Shown here piece after piece: positions 34,528 to 43,763 of a stretch of 64,000 bases of DNA. The notes beneath the pieces were generated by a model. The model did not search any database and was not told where the DNA came from. It saw only the letters and a program-made list of their open reading frames with translations. Position 1 is the stretch's first letter, and the number at the start of each line of letters is the position of its first letter. The translations under genes were made by a program, and so were the position numbers. This DNA comes from Zwartia hollandica (GTDB lineage Bacteria; Pseudomonadota; Gammaproteobacteria; Burkholderiales; Burkholderiaceae_B). Where the stretch lies: the NCBI RefSeq assembly GCF_019923725.1, contig NZ_JAHXRI010000007.1, forward strand, positions 310,001 to 374,000. Direction: 5' to 3'.

Positions 34528-36063
34528 TTAATTCCTGTTCAGCCGCTCTGTTTTCTCGAGGCGATTGTCAATGAAGGACAGGTTACGCACGCGTTGGAGC
34601 CAAGCCTCAAACTCCGCATCAGAGCGTTGAATGAAAAGACGCTGACGGACTTGATTGCGTAAATACTGATCCGCCATATCTTGAGTACGGCGACCTTCAA
34701 CAAGAATCAGATGCCAGCCAAATGGACTCTTCACAGGTTCACTGACCTCACCTATCTTCAGCGCATTCATGGCCTTCTCGAATGGAGGGACTGTTTCGCC
34801 TGGATTTAACCAGCCCAAATCACCGCCTTGCGGAGCCGAGGTGTCATTTGAGAAGCGCCTGGCCAAATCACCAAAAGACTCTCCACCCTGAACAATGCGC
34901 TGGCGTATCCCCAATAGTCGTTGACGCGCGACGTCGTCCGTCATCACAGTCGAACTCTTGAGCAAAATGTGGCGCGCTTGCGTTTGCTCAACAGGCATCG
35001 GACCTTTAGGCAGTTGTGGATCCGCACTCGTTGGTGGGGGTGGAGGTGCGGGCTGCGCTTGTGGTGGAGGAGCGCCCCCAGCACGACCGACCACCTTCAG
35101 AATGTGAAAGCCGTTTGGACTTTGAAGAATATTACTGATTCGTCCGTCAGGCACATTGGCTACAGCCTTAAGAAAAAGGTCTGGCCAGCCATTCAAAGGG
35201 CGCACGCCCAAATCGCCGCCAAGGCTAGCTTCTGGTCCATCCGATGAGGCTTTAGCCACACTTTCAAAGCTCTCACCCTTACGCACCCGAGCGAGTAAGT
35301 CCTGCGCCTTTTTACGTAAAGCGGCAACCTCTTCGGCCGAAGCCCCCTCGGGCACCCGCACCAAAATTTGCGCGATGCCCATAATGGCTGGCTGCACTGC
35401 CTGCGGCTTCGGTGGGGGAGGCGGTGGTGGTGCAGGCGCAGGAGTCGGTCGCACGGATGGCAAACCGCCGGCCTCACGGGCTTTTTGTTCACGCAAAAAT
35501 GCATCCACTTCGCCGTCAGTAATCAGAATCGTGCGATCCACGACGGTCTGCCTCAACCGCTCCAACAATAATTCACGGCGAATCAGATTTTCGTAGTCAG
35601 ACCAGGGAATACCGGACGCTTGCAGTTGTTGCCGGACTTGCGCAACCGTTGCATTGTTGCGCTTAGCAATTGTTTCGATGGCACTATTAATCATCGCGGG
35701 TGTGATCTGAATATTCAGCCTTCGCCCCTCTTGCAATTCAAGCTTCTCAGTAATTAAACGCTGTAGAACCTGAAGCTCTAAAACATTATCTGGCGGCGGC
35801 TGCATACGTTGTCCAGCCATATCTCTTTTAGCCAACCGTACTCGGGCATCAAGCTCGCGACGCGTGATCACTTCTTTATTGACCACGGCAACGATCGTGT
35901 CGGCCTCTCGCTCCACTCCAGCCGCAGCAGTCTTGGGCGGTGTCGTCTGACGCGCAGCGCCGCCCGGTGCAGGCTGGGCATAAACAGACATGCCTGCCGT
36001 AGCGCTTATACAAAATCCAATAAGCGCAACCCAAAAACGGTAGGTTTTAACTGCTTGCATCAT
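34528..36063 (-). CDS. surA: Periplasmic chaperone / peptidyl-prolyl isomerase SurA
   Basis: SurA (511 residues) escorts outer-membrane proteins such as LptD across the periplasm. A signal peptide ends near VYAQ (residue 30). The N-terminal chaperone domain (residues ~58-190) is followed by two parvulin domains: P1 (ILVRVPEGAS onwards, with SLGGDLGV) and P2 (ARHILLKSS onwards, with PQGGDLGW). Two proline-rich linkers stand before P1 and between P1 and P2, each containing runs of five to seven prolines. At over 500 residues it is longer than the roughly 430-residue E. coli protein, and the linkers account for much of the difference. The start overlaps the lptD stop (ATGA). Confidence 0.94.
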   Translation of the reverse strand: MMQAVKTYRFWVALIGFCISATAGMSVYAQPAPGGAARQTTPPKTAAAGVEREADTIVAVVNKEVITRRELDARVRLAKRDMAGQRMQPPPDNVLELQVLQRLITEKLELQEGRRLNIQITPAMINSAIETIAKRNNATVAQVRQQLQASGIPWSDYENLIRRELLLERLRQTVVDRTILITDGEVDAFLREQKAREAGGLPSVRPTPAPAPPPPPPPKPQAVQPAIMGIAQILVRVPEGASAEEVAALRKKAQDLLARVRKGESFESVAKASSDGPEASLGGDLGVRPLNGWPDLFLKAVANVPDGRISNILQSPNGFHILKVVGRAGGAPPPQAQPAPPPPPTSADPQLPKGPMPVEQTQARHILLKSSTVMTDDVARQRLLGIRQRIVQGGESFGDLARRFSNDTSAPQGGDLGWLNPGETVPPFEKAMNALKIGEVSEPVKSPFGWHLILVEGRRTQDMADQYLRNQVRQRLFIQRSDAEFEAWLQRVRNLSFIDNRLEKTERLNRN

Positions 36064-38567
36064 TCGTACCTTTCAAATTTACTTACGCTTGGGACTGGGG
36101 GATTGATCGGCTCGTAATCGGGGATGCTACGCCCGATAATACCCATCGGGTTCTGACCCAAATTACCTAATCCACCTAGCTCAAGCTGGAAAAATACCGC
36201 GCTATTTGTTTGATCCACGCTGACGACATAACGCTGGAACACAACACGCCCAGTCCAGCAACAATCACCTTTGTACTCTAATCCCACTACACCCTGCGTA
36301 ACCTTAGGCATTGCAATAATATTCGATGGATCAAGCACACTGGGCGCGTTCACTTTGTTAAAGGAATAGTCTACGCGTCCGATTGAGTACCATTTCTTCG
36401 TTAATGGCCACTGGAAGCCGGCGCTCACCTGGTTCTGACCTTGTGGTTGATACAAGGCGTCAGGTGGTGGATTGACCTGATAACGGTACGACAAAGCAAG
36501 CGTCGCTAAACGCTGGGGGCGCCAGCGACTGATGATCTGAGCGCGACTGAGTTCGCTCTTGTAAGGGTTGTACTGAAACAAGGACGACAGGTTCAAGGTG
36601 TCGGTTAGCGCAGCGCTGCTACCTACCAGGAACTGAGACTTAGTATTGGTGCGGGGCACCTGAAACGGCAACGTAACATACTGATCTTCAAAGTAAAATT
36701 GCTGCGCTACCGAAAGCTGAAGGCGCTCGAAGCCACTATTAGCATCAAGCCAACGGCTGGTTAGCGCCAGTGTCGCCTGATTCGCGTTCGCGATACGATC
36801 AAAACCAGCAAAAATGTTTTCCTGGAAGGCCGACGAGAAGCTGAAGTCAGCCAAGGTCGTGTCATATACCGGCAGCTGTGACTGATCGCGGTACGGAACC
36901 CTCAAGTAATAGGCGCGTGGCTCAAGCGTTTGTAACGCGGCCTTCCCAAAAAATGTTGTGTCGCGCTCGAAGGTCATACCAGAGTCAACCGACATAATTG
37001 GTAATACACGAGAGTTCGACGCTTGCCCATAGCCGTACCATTTCTCAAGCCCATACCAGTCGGTTTGATATTGCGCCATAGTTAGCGCGACTTTAGGCGT
37101 GATGTACCAACCCGGCTTGACGATTGGGTAGGCAATCGAGTTGTACGACAAAGCGCGTTGTCCGTCCGGCTTCCAGCGCAACGAGCCCATCGGACCATAT
37201 GCAAAACGCTGGTCGAGCGGCATTTCAAATTTGGTCAAGGTGTTTTGGCTTTGCACGTCAAAGCCTGCGATATCAAACCGCCCACCATTAATCGTGTATT
37301 CGGGCACCTTGTTGTACTGAGGCGTCACAAACGTGCCACTCGGGCGAATCGTTTGAAACGTGACTACCTGCGCAGAGGTATTCCAGTACTCGTTTGCCCA
37401 GCCTGCTCCCACTTGACGCGGTAGTGCCGTTACGGTCGCTTGGTTTATGCCAATGTTGGCGAAGTCTTTGAAATAGTTATCGTCAGAAACGCCACTGACG
37501 TTATAACCCCCATAGAACCCGTAGCCGAAGCGTTGACCGTATTGGGCAGAATACAACCACCGATCCTCGCCCGTCTTAATATCGTTGGGTAGATACGTAC
37601 CCGCTGCTAGACCAGAGTAGCTCTCACCCATATAGCGGAATTCACCACCCAATTGTGCCCCGCGCTTGGTCATCGTCCGCAACTGCGCTGTCATATCGTA
37701 GTTGGGTGCAATATTGAAATAGTACGGTTGGGTGTAATCGAAACCAGTATTCGTTGTGTTGCCAAACGTTGGAAGCAGCAAGCCACTCTTGCGCTCTTTT
37801 TTGATTGGGAAGGTTAGATAAGGCGCCGCCAGGATCGGAACGTTTTTGAAGTAAAGAACACCGTTGCGCGCCACCCCCTCATTTTCGGCGTAATCCAAAT
37901 CAAGCTTCTCAGTCTCGATATACCAAGAGGGCTGCGGACATGGACAACCACTGTAGGTCACATCCTTGAGACTCATCTGGTTTTTATTAAAGACATCGGC
38001 CCACGAGCCAACGCCTGCACCACCGTTTTCTATCCAAAAATTAGGCTGCTCAATACTCGCTGTCCCGTCCTCAGAGTTATAAATAATGCTGGTACCGGAG
38101 ATGACGTTCCCGTCCCGAATGAGGCGCGCATTTGTTTGCGCATCTAAGACACCCGTGCCTTTGTTGTAATCAATCACATTGGCACGCAGCACAGCATCCT
38201 GGCGACGCATCGCAGCGTCACCGATCATGCGCACATTACCCTGCGCATCACCATGGATTTCACGGGCCTCAAGAAAACCAGGCATTTGACTTTCCGCGGG
38301 CACAAAACGGTCTAGCTTCGGAGCCACCCGCAAACCCATCAATTGCACTCTAGGCGGGGGAGGAGGCGTCGCAGCCTTTGCTGCTGGTTTGGTCGTATTT
38401 TTATTGGCTTGCGGCTTTTTTGGGGGTGCTTTCTTGGGAGGCGCCTGCCCGGAGGCCGCCTGATTAAGCGCATCGCTCGGGGTTGCATCGGCGTTTTGGG
38501 CTTGCGCAGCCCCCACACCTATCCCCAGAGTCGTTGCGAGAAAAAGTCGAGCAAAAAGAAACAGCAC
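36060..38567 (-). CDS. lptD: LPS-assembly protein LptD
   Basis: LptD (835 residues) is the outer-membrane beta-barrel that inserts lipopolysaccharide into the outer leaflet. It has a signal peptide ending near AQAQ (residue 24), then a lysine/proline-rich stretch (residues ~43-75). The periplasmic jellyroll domain contains the GCPCPQPSWYIET cysteines, and the barrel contains NIAPNYDMTAQLRTMTKRGAQLGGEFRY and many alternating aromatic strands. Cysteine pairs for the inter-domain disulfide are present (CPCP early; GDCCW late). The C-terminus ends close to the surA start, so its own chaperone is co-expressed. Confidence 0.96.
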   Translation of the reverse strand: MLFLFARLFLATTLGIGVGAAQAQNADATPSDALNQAASGQAPPKKAPPKKPQANKNTTKPAAKAATPPPPPRVQLMGLRVAPKLDRFVPAESQMPGFLEAREIHGDAQGNVRMIGDAAMRRQDAVLRANVIDYNKGTGVLDAQTNARLIRDGNVISGTSIIYNSEDGTASIEQPNFWIENGGAGVGSWADVFNKNQMSLKDVTYSGCPCPQPSWYIETEKLDLDYAENEGVARNGVLYFKNVPILAAPYLTFPIKKERKSGLLLPTFGNTTNTGFDYTQPYYFNIAPNYDMTAQLRTMTKRGAQLGGEFRYMGESYSGLAAGTYLPNDIKTGEDRWLYSAQYGQRFGYGFYGGYNVSGVSDDNYFKDFANIGINQATVTALPRQVGAGWANEYWNTSAQVVTFQTIRPSGTFVTPQYNKVPEYTINGGRFDIAGFDVQSQNTLTKFEMPLDQRFAYGPMGSLRWKPDGQRALSYNSIAYPIVKPGWYITPKVALTMAQYQTDWYGLEKWYGYGQASNSRVLPIMSVDSGMTFERDTTFFGKAALQTLEPRAYYLRVPYRDQSQLPVYDTTLADFSFSSAFQENIFAGFDRIANANQATLALTSRWLDANSGFERLQLSVAQQFYFEDQYVTLPFQVPRTNTKSQFLVGSSAALTDTLNLSSLFQYNPYKSELSRAQIISRWRPQRLATLALSYRYQVNPPPDALYQPQGQNQVSAGFQWPLTKKWYSIGRVDYSFNKVNAPSVLDPSNIIAMPKVTQGVVGLEYKGDCCWTGRVVFQRYVVSVDQTNSAVFFQLELGGLGNLGQNPMGIIGRSIPDYEPINPPVPSVSKFERYE

Positions 38568-38689
38568 GCTTTAAACAGCCACCTATTCAGGGCACTTTTA
38601 CCCAACGTTTGTCGTCAAAATTCAGCAAACTCTCGCTGCTTCAGAGCTATTATAGTTTGAATGCAGCGAAATTTAGGAATTTTTAGACA
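38568..38689. promoter_or_regulatory. Divergent promoter region lptD / amgK
   Basis: This 122-base AT-rich gap separates the lptD operon from amgK-murU. On the minus strand a perfect -10 hexamer TATAAT lies at 38649-38654, about 80 bases before the lptD ATG; no good -35 is at 16-18 bases. The overlapping TATTAT on the plus strand (38648-38653) could serve amgK. The two operons may share this AT-rich element. Confidence 0.4.
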
Positions 38690-39721
38690 ATGTCAGATCA
38701 AAGAATACCATTATTAGTCAATTGGTTAAATCAAATTCCTCAGAAACTAGGTCTAAAGATTGACACTCTTGCACCGGCCTCTAGTGACGCGAGCTTTAGG
38801 CGATATTTCCGAATTGCGTCGGCAAGCGGCACCCTAGTAGTGATGGATGCCCCACCCCCGAAAGAAGACTGCCGACCTTTTGTCGATATCGCGGGCCGCT
38901 TGAGCGCAGCAGGTCTAAATGTGCCAAAAATCATAGAACAGCAACTAGAACAGGGTTTCTTACTGCTTTCCGACCTGGGGCCCACGACATACTATGACAA
39001 AATTATTTCAGGGGCAGAGGACTCCACCCTACAAAAAATGTACCGCGAAGCCCTCGCTGCACTTGTAACCATGCAAGCGGCTAACCACGAAGGGCTGCCG
39101 CATTACGATGCGCCGCGACTGAAACAGGAGTTAAGTCTCTTCGTCGAATGGTACACCACCATTCATTGCAAAACCACCCTACCACCAGAGACCCTGCAAT
39201 CCCTCGATACCGTGTTCGACCTGCTGGTCAAACACAATGCTGCACAACCACAAGTGTTCGTACATAGGGACTTTCATTCGCCTAATTTAATGTTGTGCGA
39301 AGCGGAAAAATTCGGCGCCAATCCTGGGGTACTTGATTTCCAAGACGCCGTCGCAGGTCCCATCACCTATGACCTGGCTTCTCTCGTCATGGATGCCAGA
39401 ACCACCTGGGAGGAGCCGCAGCAGATAGATTGGGCGATTCGCTATTGGGAGCAGGCGCGCAAAAGCAACCTCCCGGTCCCCACGGACTTTGCAGACTTTC
39501 ATCGAGACTATGAGTGGATGGGGTTACAACGCAATCTGCGGATTTTGGGGGTTTTCGCTCGCCTTAATCACCGCGACGGCAAAGCCGGGTACCTCGCGCA
39601 CATGCCACGCGTCAATCAGTATGTACGACAAGTGGCCGGGCGCTACATCGCCTTCAAACCCTTAATCCGCGTCCTGGACCAGTTGGATCAAGTTCAAACT
39701 AAAGTTGGATACACCTTCTGA
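38690..39721 (+). CDS. amgK: N-acetylmuramate/N-acetylglucosamine kinase
   Basis: AmgK (343 residues) phosphorylates the anomeric carbon of N-acetylmuramic acid and N-acetylglucosamine released by peptidoglycan turnover. It has the aminoglycoside-phosphotransferase fold: the Brenner-type motif HRDFHSPNLM (His192, Asp194) and the DFQDA metal motif (Asp216). The nucleotide-pocket opening SSDASFRRYFRI is also seen. It overlaps murU by one base, and the pair defines the anabolic muropeptide-recycling route that bypasses GlmU-dependent synthesis. Adjacency to lptD-surA is the usual arrangement. Confidence 0.92.
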   Translation: MSDQRIPLLVNWLNQIPQKLGLKIDTLAPASSDASFRRYFRIASASGTLVVMDAPPPKEDCRPFVDIAGRLSAAGLNVPKIIEQQLEQGFLLLSDLGPTTYYDKIISGAEDSTLQKMYREALAALVTMQAANHEGLPHYDAPRLKQELSLFVEWYTTIHCKTTLPPETLQSLDTVFDLLVKHNAAQPQVFVHRDFHSPNLMLCEAEKFGANPGVLDFQDAVAGPITYDLASLVMDARTTWEEPQQIDWAIRYWEQARKSNLPVPTDFADFHRDYEWMGLQRNLRILGVFARLNHRDGKAGYLAHMPRVNQYVRQVAGRYIAFKPLIRVLDQLDQVQTKVGYTF

Positions 39722-40410
39722 TGCGAGCCATGATATTGGCAGCCGGCCGAGGCGAACGCATGCGCCCTCTCACCGATCACCTTCCTAAACCACTGCTGCC
39801 GGTTGCCGGCAAGCCACTCATCGTTTGGCATCTCGAGAGGCTCGCCGCAACGGGCATCACCGAAATCGTCATCAACCATGCGTGGCTCGGACAGCGCATC
39901 GAACAAACGCTCGGTGACGGGGCCGCTTTCGGTGTGCGGATTCAATACTCGCCAGAGCCTGTCGCCCTCGAAACAGCAGGGGGAATCGCCACTGCCTTAC
40001 CTTTGCTTGGGACAGACCCGTTTCTCGTCATAAACGGAGATATATGGTGCGACTGGAATCCCGCGCATGCCTTGGCAATTGCTGAACAGCTCAAACAAAC
40101 TGATCACCTTGCGTGGCTGCTTCTGGTCAATAACCCCGAGCATCATCCGCAAGGCGATTTTGGGCTACTCAAAGATGGTCATCTCAGTGCTCAAGCAAGC
40201 ACTCTCAACACTTTCTCGGGTATTGGCGTGTACAACCCGACACTTTTCGCCAAAACTACACCAGGACAACCGGCCAAACTCGCCCCATTATTACGCTCCG
40301 CCATGGCAGAGCGGCGGATCATTGGAGCGCTACACAAAAGCTTCTGGCTCGATGTCGGTACACCCGAACGTCTGGCGGCGTTAGAATACAAACTCGAGAA
40401 GCAAAACTAA
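39721..40410 (+). CDS. murU: N-acetylmuramate alpha-1-phosphate uridylyltransferase
   Basis: MurU (229 residues) transfers UMP to MurNAc-1-phosphate, giving UDP-MurNAc. The nucleotidyltransferase signature MILAAGRGERMRPLTDHLPK is at residues 4-23, followed by KPLLPVAGKPLI. TAGGIATALPLLG and the metal-binding INGDIW (Asp105-type) also fit. Mannose-1-phosphate guanylyltransferase is a related alternative, but coupling to amgK (TGATG) and the short length make MurU the clear call. Confidence 0.92.
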   Translation: MRAMILAAGRGERMRPLTDHLPKPLLPVAGKPLIVWHLERLAATGITEIVINHAWLGQRIEQTLGDGAAFGVRIQYSPEPVALETAGGIATALPLLGTDPFLVINGDIWCDWNPAHALAIAEQLKQTDHLAWLLLVNNPEHHPQGDFGLLKDGHLSAQASTLNTFSGIGVYNPTLFAKTTPGQPAKLAPLLRSAMAERRIIGALHKSFWLDVGTPERLAALEYKLEKQN

Positions 40411-40416
40411 TTTCCT

Positions 40417-41145
40417 ATGGTCATTCGCGTTCAAGCAAAACGTGCGGTTTTCAAACCCGCCCCCTACGATACGCGGAGGCGCCCACGTCGCATCCCTAGC
40501 TGGGTGATCGTCCTACTCCTCGGGGTACTACTCGGAAGCGGTGGTGTGCTGTTCCTTCAGGCAAGCTATGGTGCAAAACGCCTCACAACCGAACAAGCAC
40601 AGAAACTCACTGACGAACTAAAATTAGTTTCAGTCGAGCGGCAAACACTACAAACACAAGTGGATAACCACTCACGTTCGCTCGAGGCAGAGCGTGCGCA
40701 GAACGCAGAGATCATCAAAAGCCTGCGCGAAGAACTCTCAACGGCCCAAGCCATTATTACTCCCATGAAGGAACAATTGAACCTTCTGGTCCAAACGCTG
40801 CCGTTCGATCCTCGCTTCGGGGTGGTCGGCGTCAGTACCAGCACCTTTAACCAAGCAAAAAAAGGTGGGCAGCTCTCTTACTTGATTTGGCTACTGCGCG
40901 CTAAACCAGAGAAACAGGACTTCAGCGGCTGGCTAGAACTGTCGTACGAAGGCCGTTGGCCGACCGGACGGGTTGAGACCATTCCATCGCCTCGTGTGGC
41001 GGTGCAATTCAATCATTATTTGCCGATAAGCGGCGTGGCAAACCTTCCAGAGGGCTTCGTCGTTCAGCGTGTCAACGCGAAGGTTCTTGCTCAAGACGGT
41101 AAGCGACAGATCACTTGGCGTGTATTGCCTGTGCAAGCCCAATAG
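40417..41145 (+). CDS. Single-pass inner-membrane protein with coiled coil (DUF6776-like)
   Basis: I do not recognise a function for this 242-residue protein. It has a basic cytoplasmic N-terminus rich in Arg, one membrane segment at residues 28-48, and a probable coiled coil at about 55-125. A beta-rich periplasmic domain follows (FGVVGVSTSTFNQAKKGG, then LSYEGRWPTGRVE). It resembles DUF6776-type proteins of betaproteobacteria by layout; I could not test this. It follows murU by six bases, so a role in the cell envelope is reasonable. No catalytic motif is visible. Confidence 0.75.
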   Translation: MVIRVQAKRAVFKPAPYDTRRRPRRIPSWVIVLLLGVLLGSGGVLFLQASYGAKRLTTEQAQKLTDELKLVSVERQTLQTQVDNHSRSLEAERAQNAEIIKSLREELSTAQAIITPMKEQLNLLVQTLPFDPRFGVVGVSTSTFNQAKKGGQLSYLIWLLRAKPEKQDFSGWLELSYEGRWPTGRVETIPSPRVAVQFNHYLPISGVANLPEGFVVQRVNAKVLAQDGKRQITWRVLPVQAQ

Positions 41146-41156
41146 CAAACAGTAAC

Positions 41157-42692
41157 GTGCCACACGCCCACCTTCACGTCGGTCACACGCCTGCATGGCA
41201 TCAGGATCGCCGACTACTAGGCCTACTCGGACTTGGCATCTTCGTTCACCTAGTGTTCGCGACACTGCTGACACTCTCCGTTGATGAAGCGCACTACGCC
41301 TACTATGCCGTCCGTCTTGACTGGAGCTACTTTGACCATCCACCACTCGTAGGGTGGATTCAATGGCCATTTGTGGTGCTCGGCGCACCAGACTACCTCC
41401 TTCGCCTTATCCCCCAGACGCTTTGGTTGATTGCCTGTCTGTTAGCGCGCGGGCTCGCCATCGATATCAATACGATGGTCCCGAGTTGGAGTTACTCCGC
41501 TTCCGCAAAAGAAACAGCAGGTCTCTGGGCCGTTGCGCTCACCCTTTGTGCACCGCTTATGCACGTATTGGCGGTCGGCTTATTACCCGACACACTGCTG
41601 ATGGTGCTCACCTTGCTGATTATGCGCAGCACACTTGCGCTGGCAAAGGCCCCACAAGATTCGCGAACCACCTCGCTTCAGCACTGGCTGGCGCTCGGCT
41701 TATTGCTTGGACTGGCTGGTCTCTCCAAATACACCGCCATCATCCCGGCGCTTACTGTCATGGCGATTCTTCTGCGCAGACACGGTATAGCCCTTCTTAG
41801 CAAAAAAGGCCCATGGCTTGCTGTTGCAGTCGCACTGCTGATCGTAACGCCGGTTTTCCTCTGGAATGCTCAACACGACTGGGTATCCTTTGCGTATCAA
41901 CTAAAACATGGCGGCGGCGGCACCTGGAAGCTGCGTCGCTTAGCGGCCTTCATGGGCATTCAACTGGTCGCCTACGGACCGCTGCTCGTGCTCGGGGCCT
42001 ATCTTTGTCTGCGCGACATCATCAGCGAAAAGAAATGGCTCGCCGCGGGTTTGACGTTATTTTTTATCTTGCCTTTTTTCGTTACAGCAACACTCTCCGG
42101 TGGTGGCAGTCTGCCACACTGGACAGCGCCTGCTTGGCTAGCAATCACTCCTTTCGCCGCAAACGCTCTTGGTGCCCATTGGGCAAGCGGCAAGCAGTTC
42201 TGGATTCGGGCCTTCGTGCGTGCGCAGGTCGTCATCTGCCTCTTGGCATTCACCTTGCTCTTTTTTGTTGGAGTCCCCGGCATCGGGCAAGACCACCCCT
42301 GGGGAAAAAAGAATCCACTGGCCGATATGTGGGGCTGGAATCAAGCCGGCGTGCTCGCCCAGACATTGAGCCAGCAGCACAACATTCCGTCGCTCTCCGT
42401 GCGCAACTGGACACTCGCCAGCCGAATGGCCTGGTATGCACAGCCCCTCCCAGTCTATGTGCTGGACAAGCGTTTCGACCAATTTGACCTCTGGTTCGGC
42501 GAAATTCCCGTCGGTGCAGACAGTCTTTTTGTAAACTGGTCACAATTGCGCTTTGACTTACCTACTCAAGCGGGTGCCTTTGAATCGTGTACCTTAATTG
42601 AGCAACTCGACATCAAACGACTTGGGCGTTCGATTTCAGATTTTAGTTTCTACCATTGCCGCAACTGGGGGGCTGCCCCCAATTCAAAATAG
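41157..42692 (+). CDS. Glycosyltransferase family 39/ArnT-like membrane protein
   Basis: This protein of about 511 residues is a polytopic PMT-type glycosyltransferase. The first periplasmic loop has the catalytic VDEAHYAYYAVRLDWSYFDHP pattern (DE-x-HY and FDHPP), as in ArnT and protein O-mannosyltransferases that use undecaprenyl- or polyprenyl-phosphate sugars. Many hydrophobic helices follow. I prefer the GTG at 41157, which starts just after the previous stop; a TTG at 41115 would lie inside the upstream gene. Flippase-like, GT9 and PAP2 genes follow, so it probably adds a sugar to lipid A or another envelope glycan. The donor is unknown. Confidence 0.85.
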   Translation: MPHAHLHVGHTPAWHQDRRLLGLLGLGIFVHLVFATLLTLSVDEAHYAYYAVRLDWSYFDHPPLVGWIQWPFVVLGAPDYLLRLIPQTLWLIACLLARGLAIDINTMVPSWSYSASAKETAGLWAVALTLCAPLMHVLAVGLLPDTLLMVLTLLIMRSTLALAKAPQDSRTTSLQHWLALGLLLGLAGLSKYTAIIPALTVMAILLRRHGIALLSKKGPWLAVAVALLIVTPVFLWNAQHDWVSFAYQLKHGGGGTWKLRRLAAFMGIQLVAYGPLLVLGAYLCLRDIISEKKWLAAGLTLFFILPFFVTATLSGGGSLPHWTAPAWLAITPFAANALGAHWASGKQFWIRAFVRAQVVICLLAFTLLFFVGVPGIGQDHPWGKKNPLADMWGWNQAGVLAQTLSQQHNIPSLSVRNWTLASRMAWYAQPLPVYVLDKRFDQFDLWFGEIPVGADSLFVNWSQLRFDLPTQAGAFESCTLIEQLDIKRLGRSISDFSFYHCRNWGAAPNSK

Positions 42693-42702
42693 ACGTCGTT
42701 CA

Positions 42703-43752
42703 GTGAAAAAAACCTTTAAAACTCTCTGGCCTTACTTACGCATTGTTTTGTCCTTGCTCCTGCTGTGGCTTGCGGCGAGAAACATTGACTGGCAAGCCTT
42801 ACGAGAGACCAAGATTGCGATCGAACCGGGCTGGTTTGCTTTGGCGCTTGCCTTGCTTGTATCGGCGAACCTTCTCGCAGTTGTACGCTGGGGATGGATT
42901 ATGCGCAGCATGGGACTGCGTCAACCTATCTCGCGTTACATCACACTTTATTTTGCAGGTGGTCTGATCAACCAAGGTCTGCCGAGCACAATTGGTGGAG
43001 ACAGTTATCGCGCTGTCGAGGGCAGTCGTCTAGGCACCATTCGCCAGCGCCAGGTCGGACAACCCGCTGGCGCGCGCACACCAACCTTAGCGCAAGAACT
43101 CCACCAACCCATCGATCTCAACCGCGCTCCACCGCGTTTGCGCCTGGGCTTCATCAGCGTGGCACTTGACCGTGGGCTTGGTCTGATTGGCAACAATATT
43201 TTGGGTGCTCTTGGCCTGATTCTTGGTGGCATCATGATCGCACCTTGGGGGGAGTCCCTTGGGTGGTGGGCTCTGGGTGCAATGATCGCTGGGGCGACAT
43301 TGGCGAGTTTAATGCTGGGTTCACCGCGCACACGCCTTTGGATTCAAAAAATCCTCGTCAAACTCGGTATGCCGGAAGCGATGCCAGGACTCAAAACCGC
43401 GCTTGGTTGGCCGACCGTTTTGCCTCAATTGGCGATATCGATCGCCACGCACATGATCGCGCTCACCGCATTTTGGTGTTGCTTGCAGGCCTTCGGAACG
43501 ACAGCACCATTCTCTGCACTCATGGTGGGCCTTCCCGCACTCGGTCTATTAATGATGCTGCCCATCAGTATTTCGGGATGGGGCTTGCGAGAGGCAACCC
43601 TGTCCACCACCCTCGCACTCTGGGGGGTCGATAGCGGCATTACCGTGCTTGCCTCGGTGAGCTTTGGGATTGTGACGCTAGTGACGTATCTGCCCGGTGC
43701 CATATCCCTTTTGCAGCGACGACGCCAAGACGATCTGAGCACAAAGCATTAA
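42703..43752 (+). CDS. Lysylphosphatidylglycerol synthase TM-region/flippase-like protein
   Basis: This 349-residue polytopic protein belongs to the UPF0104/YbhN family, related to the flippase part of MprF. The opening FKTLWPYLRIVLSLLLLWLAARN, the GGLINQGLPSTIGGDSYR loop and LPISISGWGLREATLS are typical. I take the GTG at 42703, ten bases after the GT39 stop; an earlier in-frame TTG at 42598 is inside that gene. A polar insert of about 30 residues after GGDSYRAVEGS breaks the usual pattern before LGFISVALDRGLGL. Its position among glycan genes suggests lipid or lipid-linked sugar translocation, which is inference. Confidence 0.82.
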   Translation: MKKTFKTLWPYLRIVLSLLLLWLAARNIDWQALRETKIAIEPGWFALALALLVSANLLAVVRWGWIMRSMGLRQPISRYITLYFAGGLINQGLPSTIGGDSYRAVEGSRLGTIRQRQVGQPAGARTPTLAQELHQPIDLNRAPPRLRLGFISVALDRGLGLIGNNILGALGLILGGIMIAPWGESLGWWALGAMIAGATLASLMLGSPRTRLWIQKILVKLGMPEAMPGLKTALGWPTVLPQLAISIATHMIALTAFWCCLQAFGTTAPFSALMVGLPALGLLMMLPISISGWGLREATLSTTLALWGVDSGITVLASVSFGIVTLVTYLPGAISLLQRRRQDDLSTKH

Positions 43753-43763
43753 ACTACGATCCC

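Noticed and set aside
41813-42487. A 224-codon open frame on the plus strand
   Set aside because: It is an out-of-frame shadow of the GT39 gene, rich in Arg, Ser and Cys with no hydrophobic or catalytic pattern.
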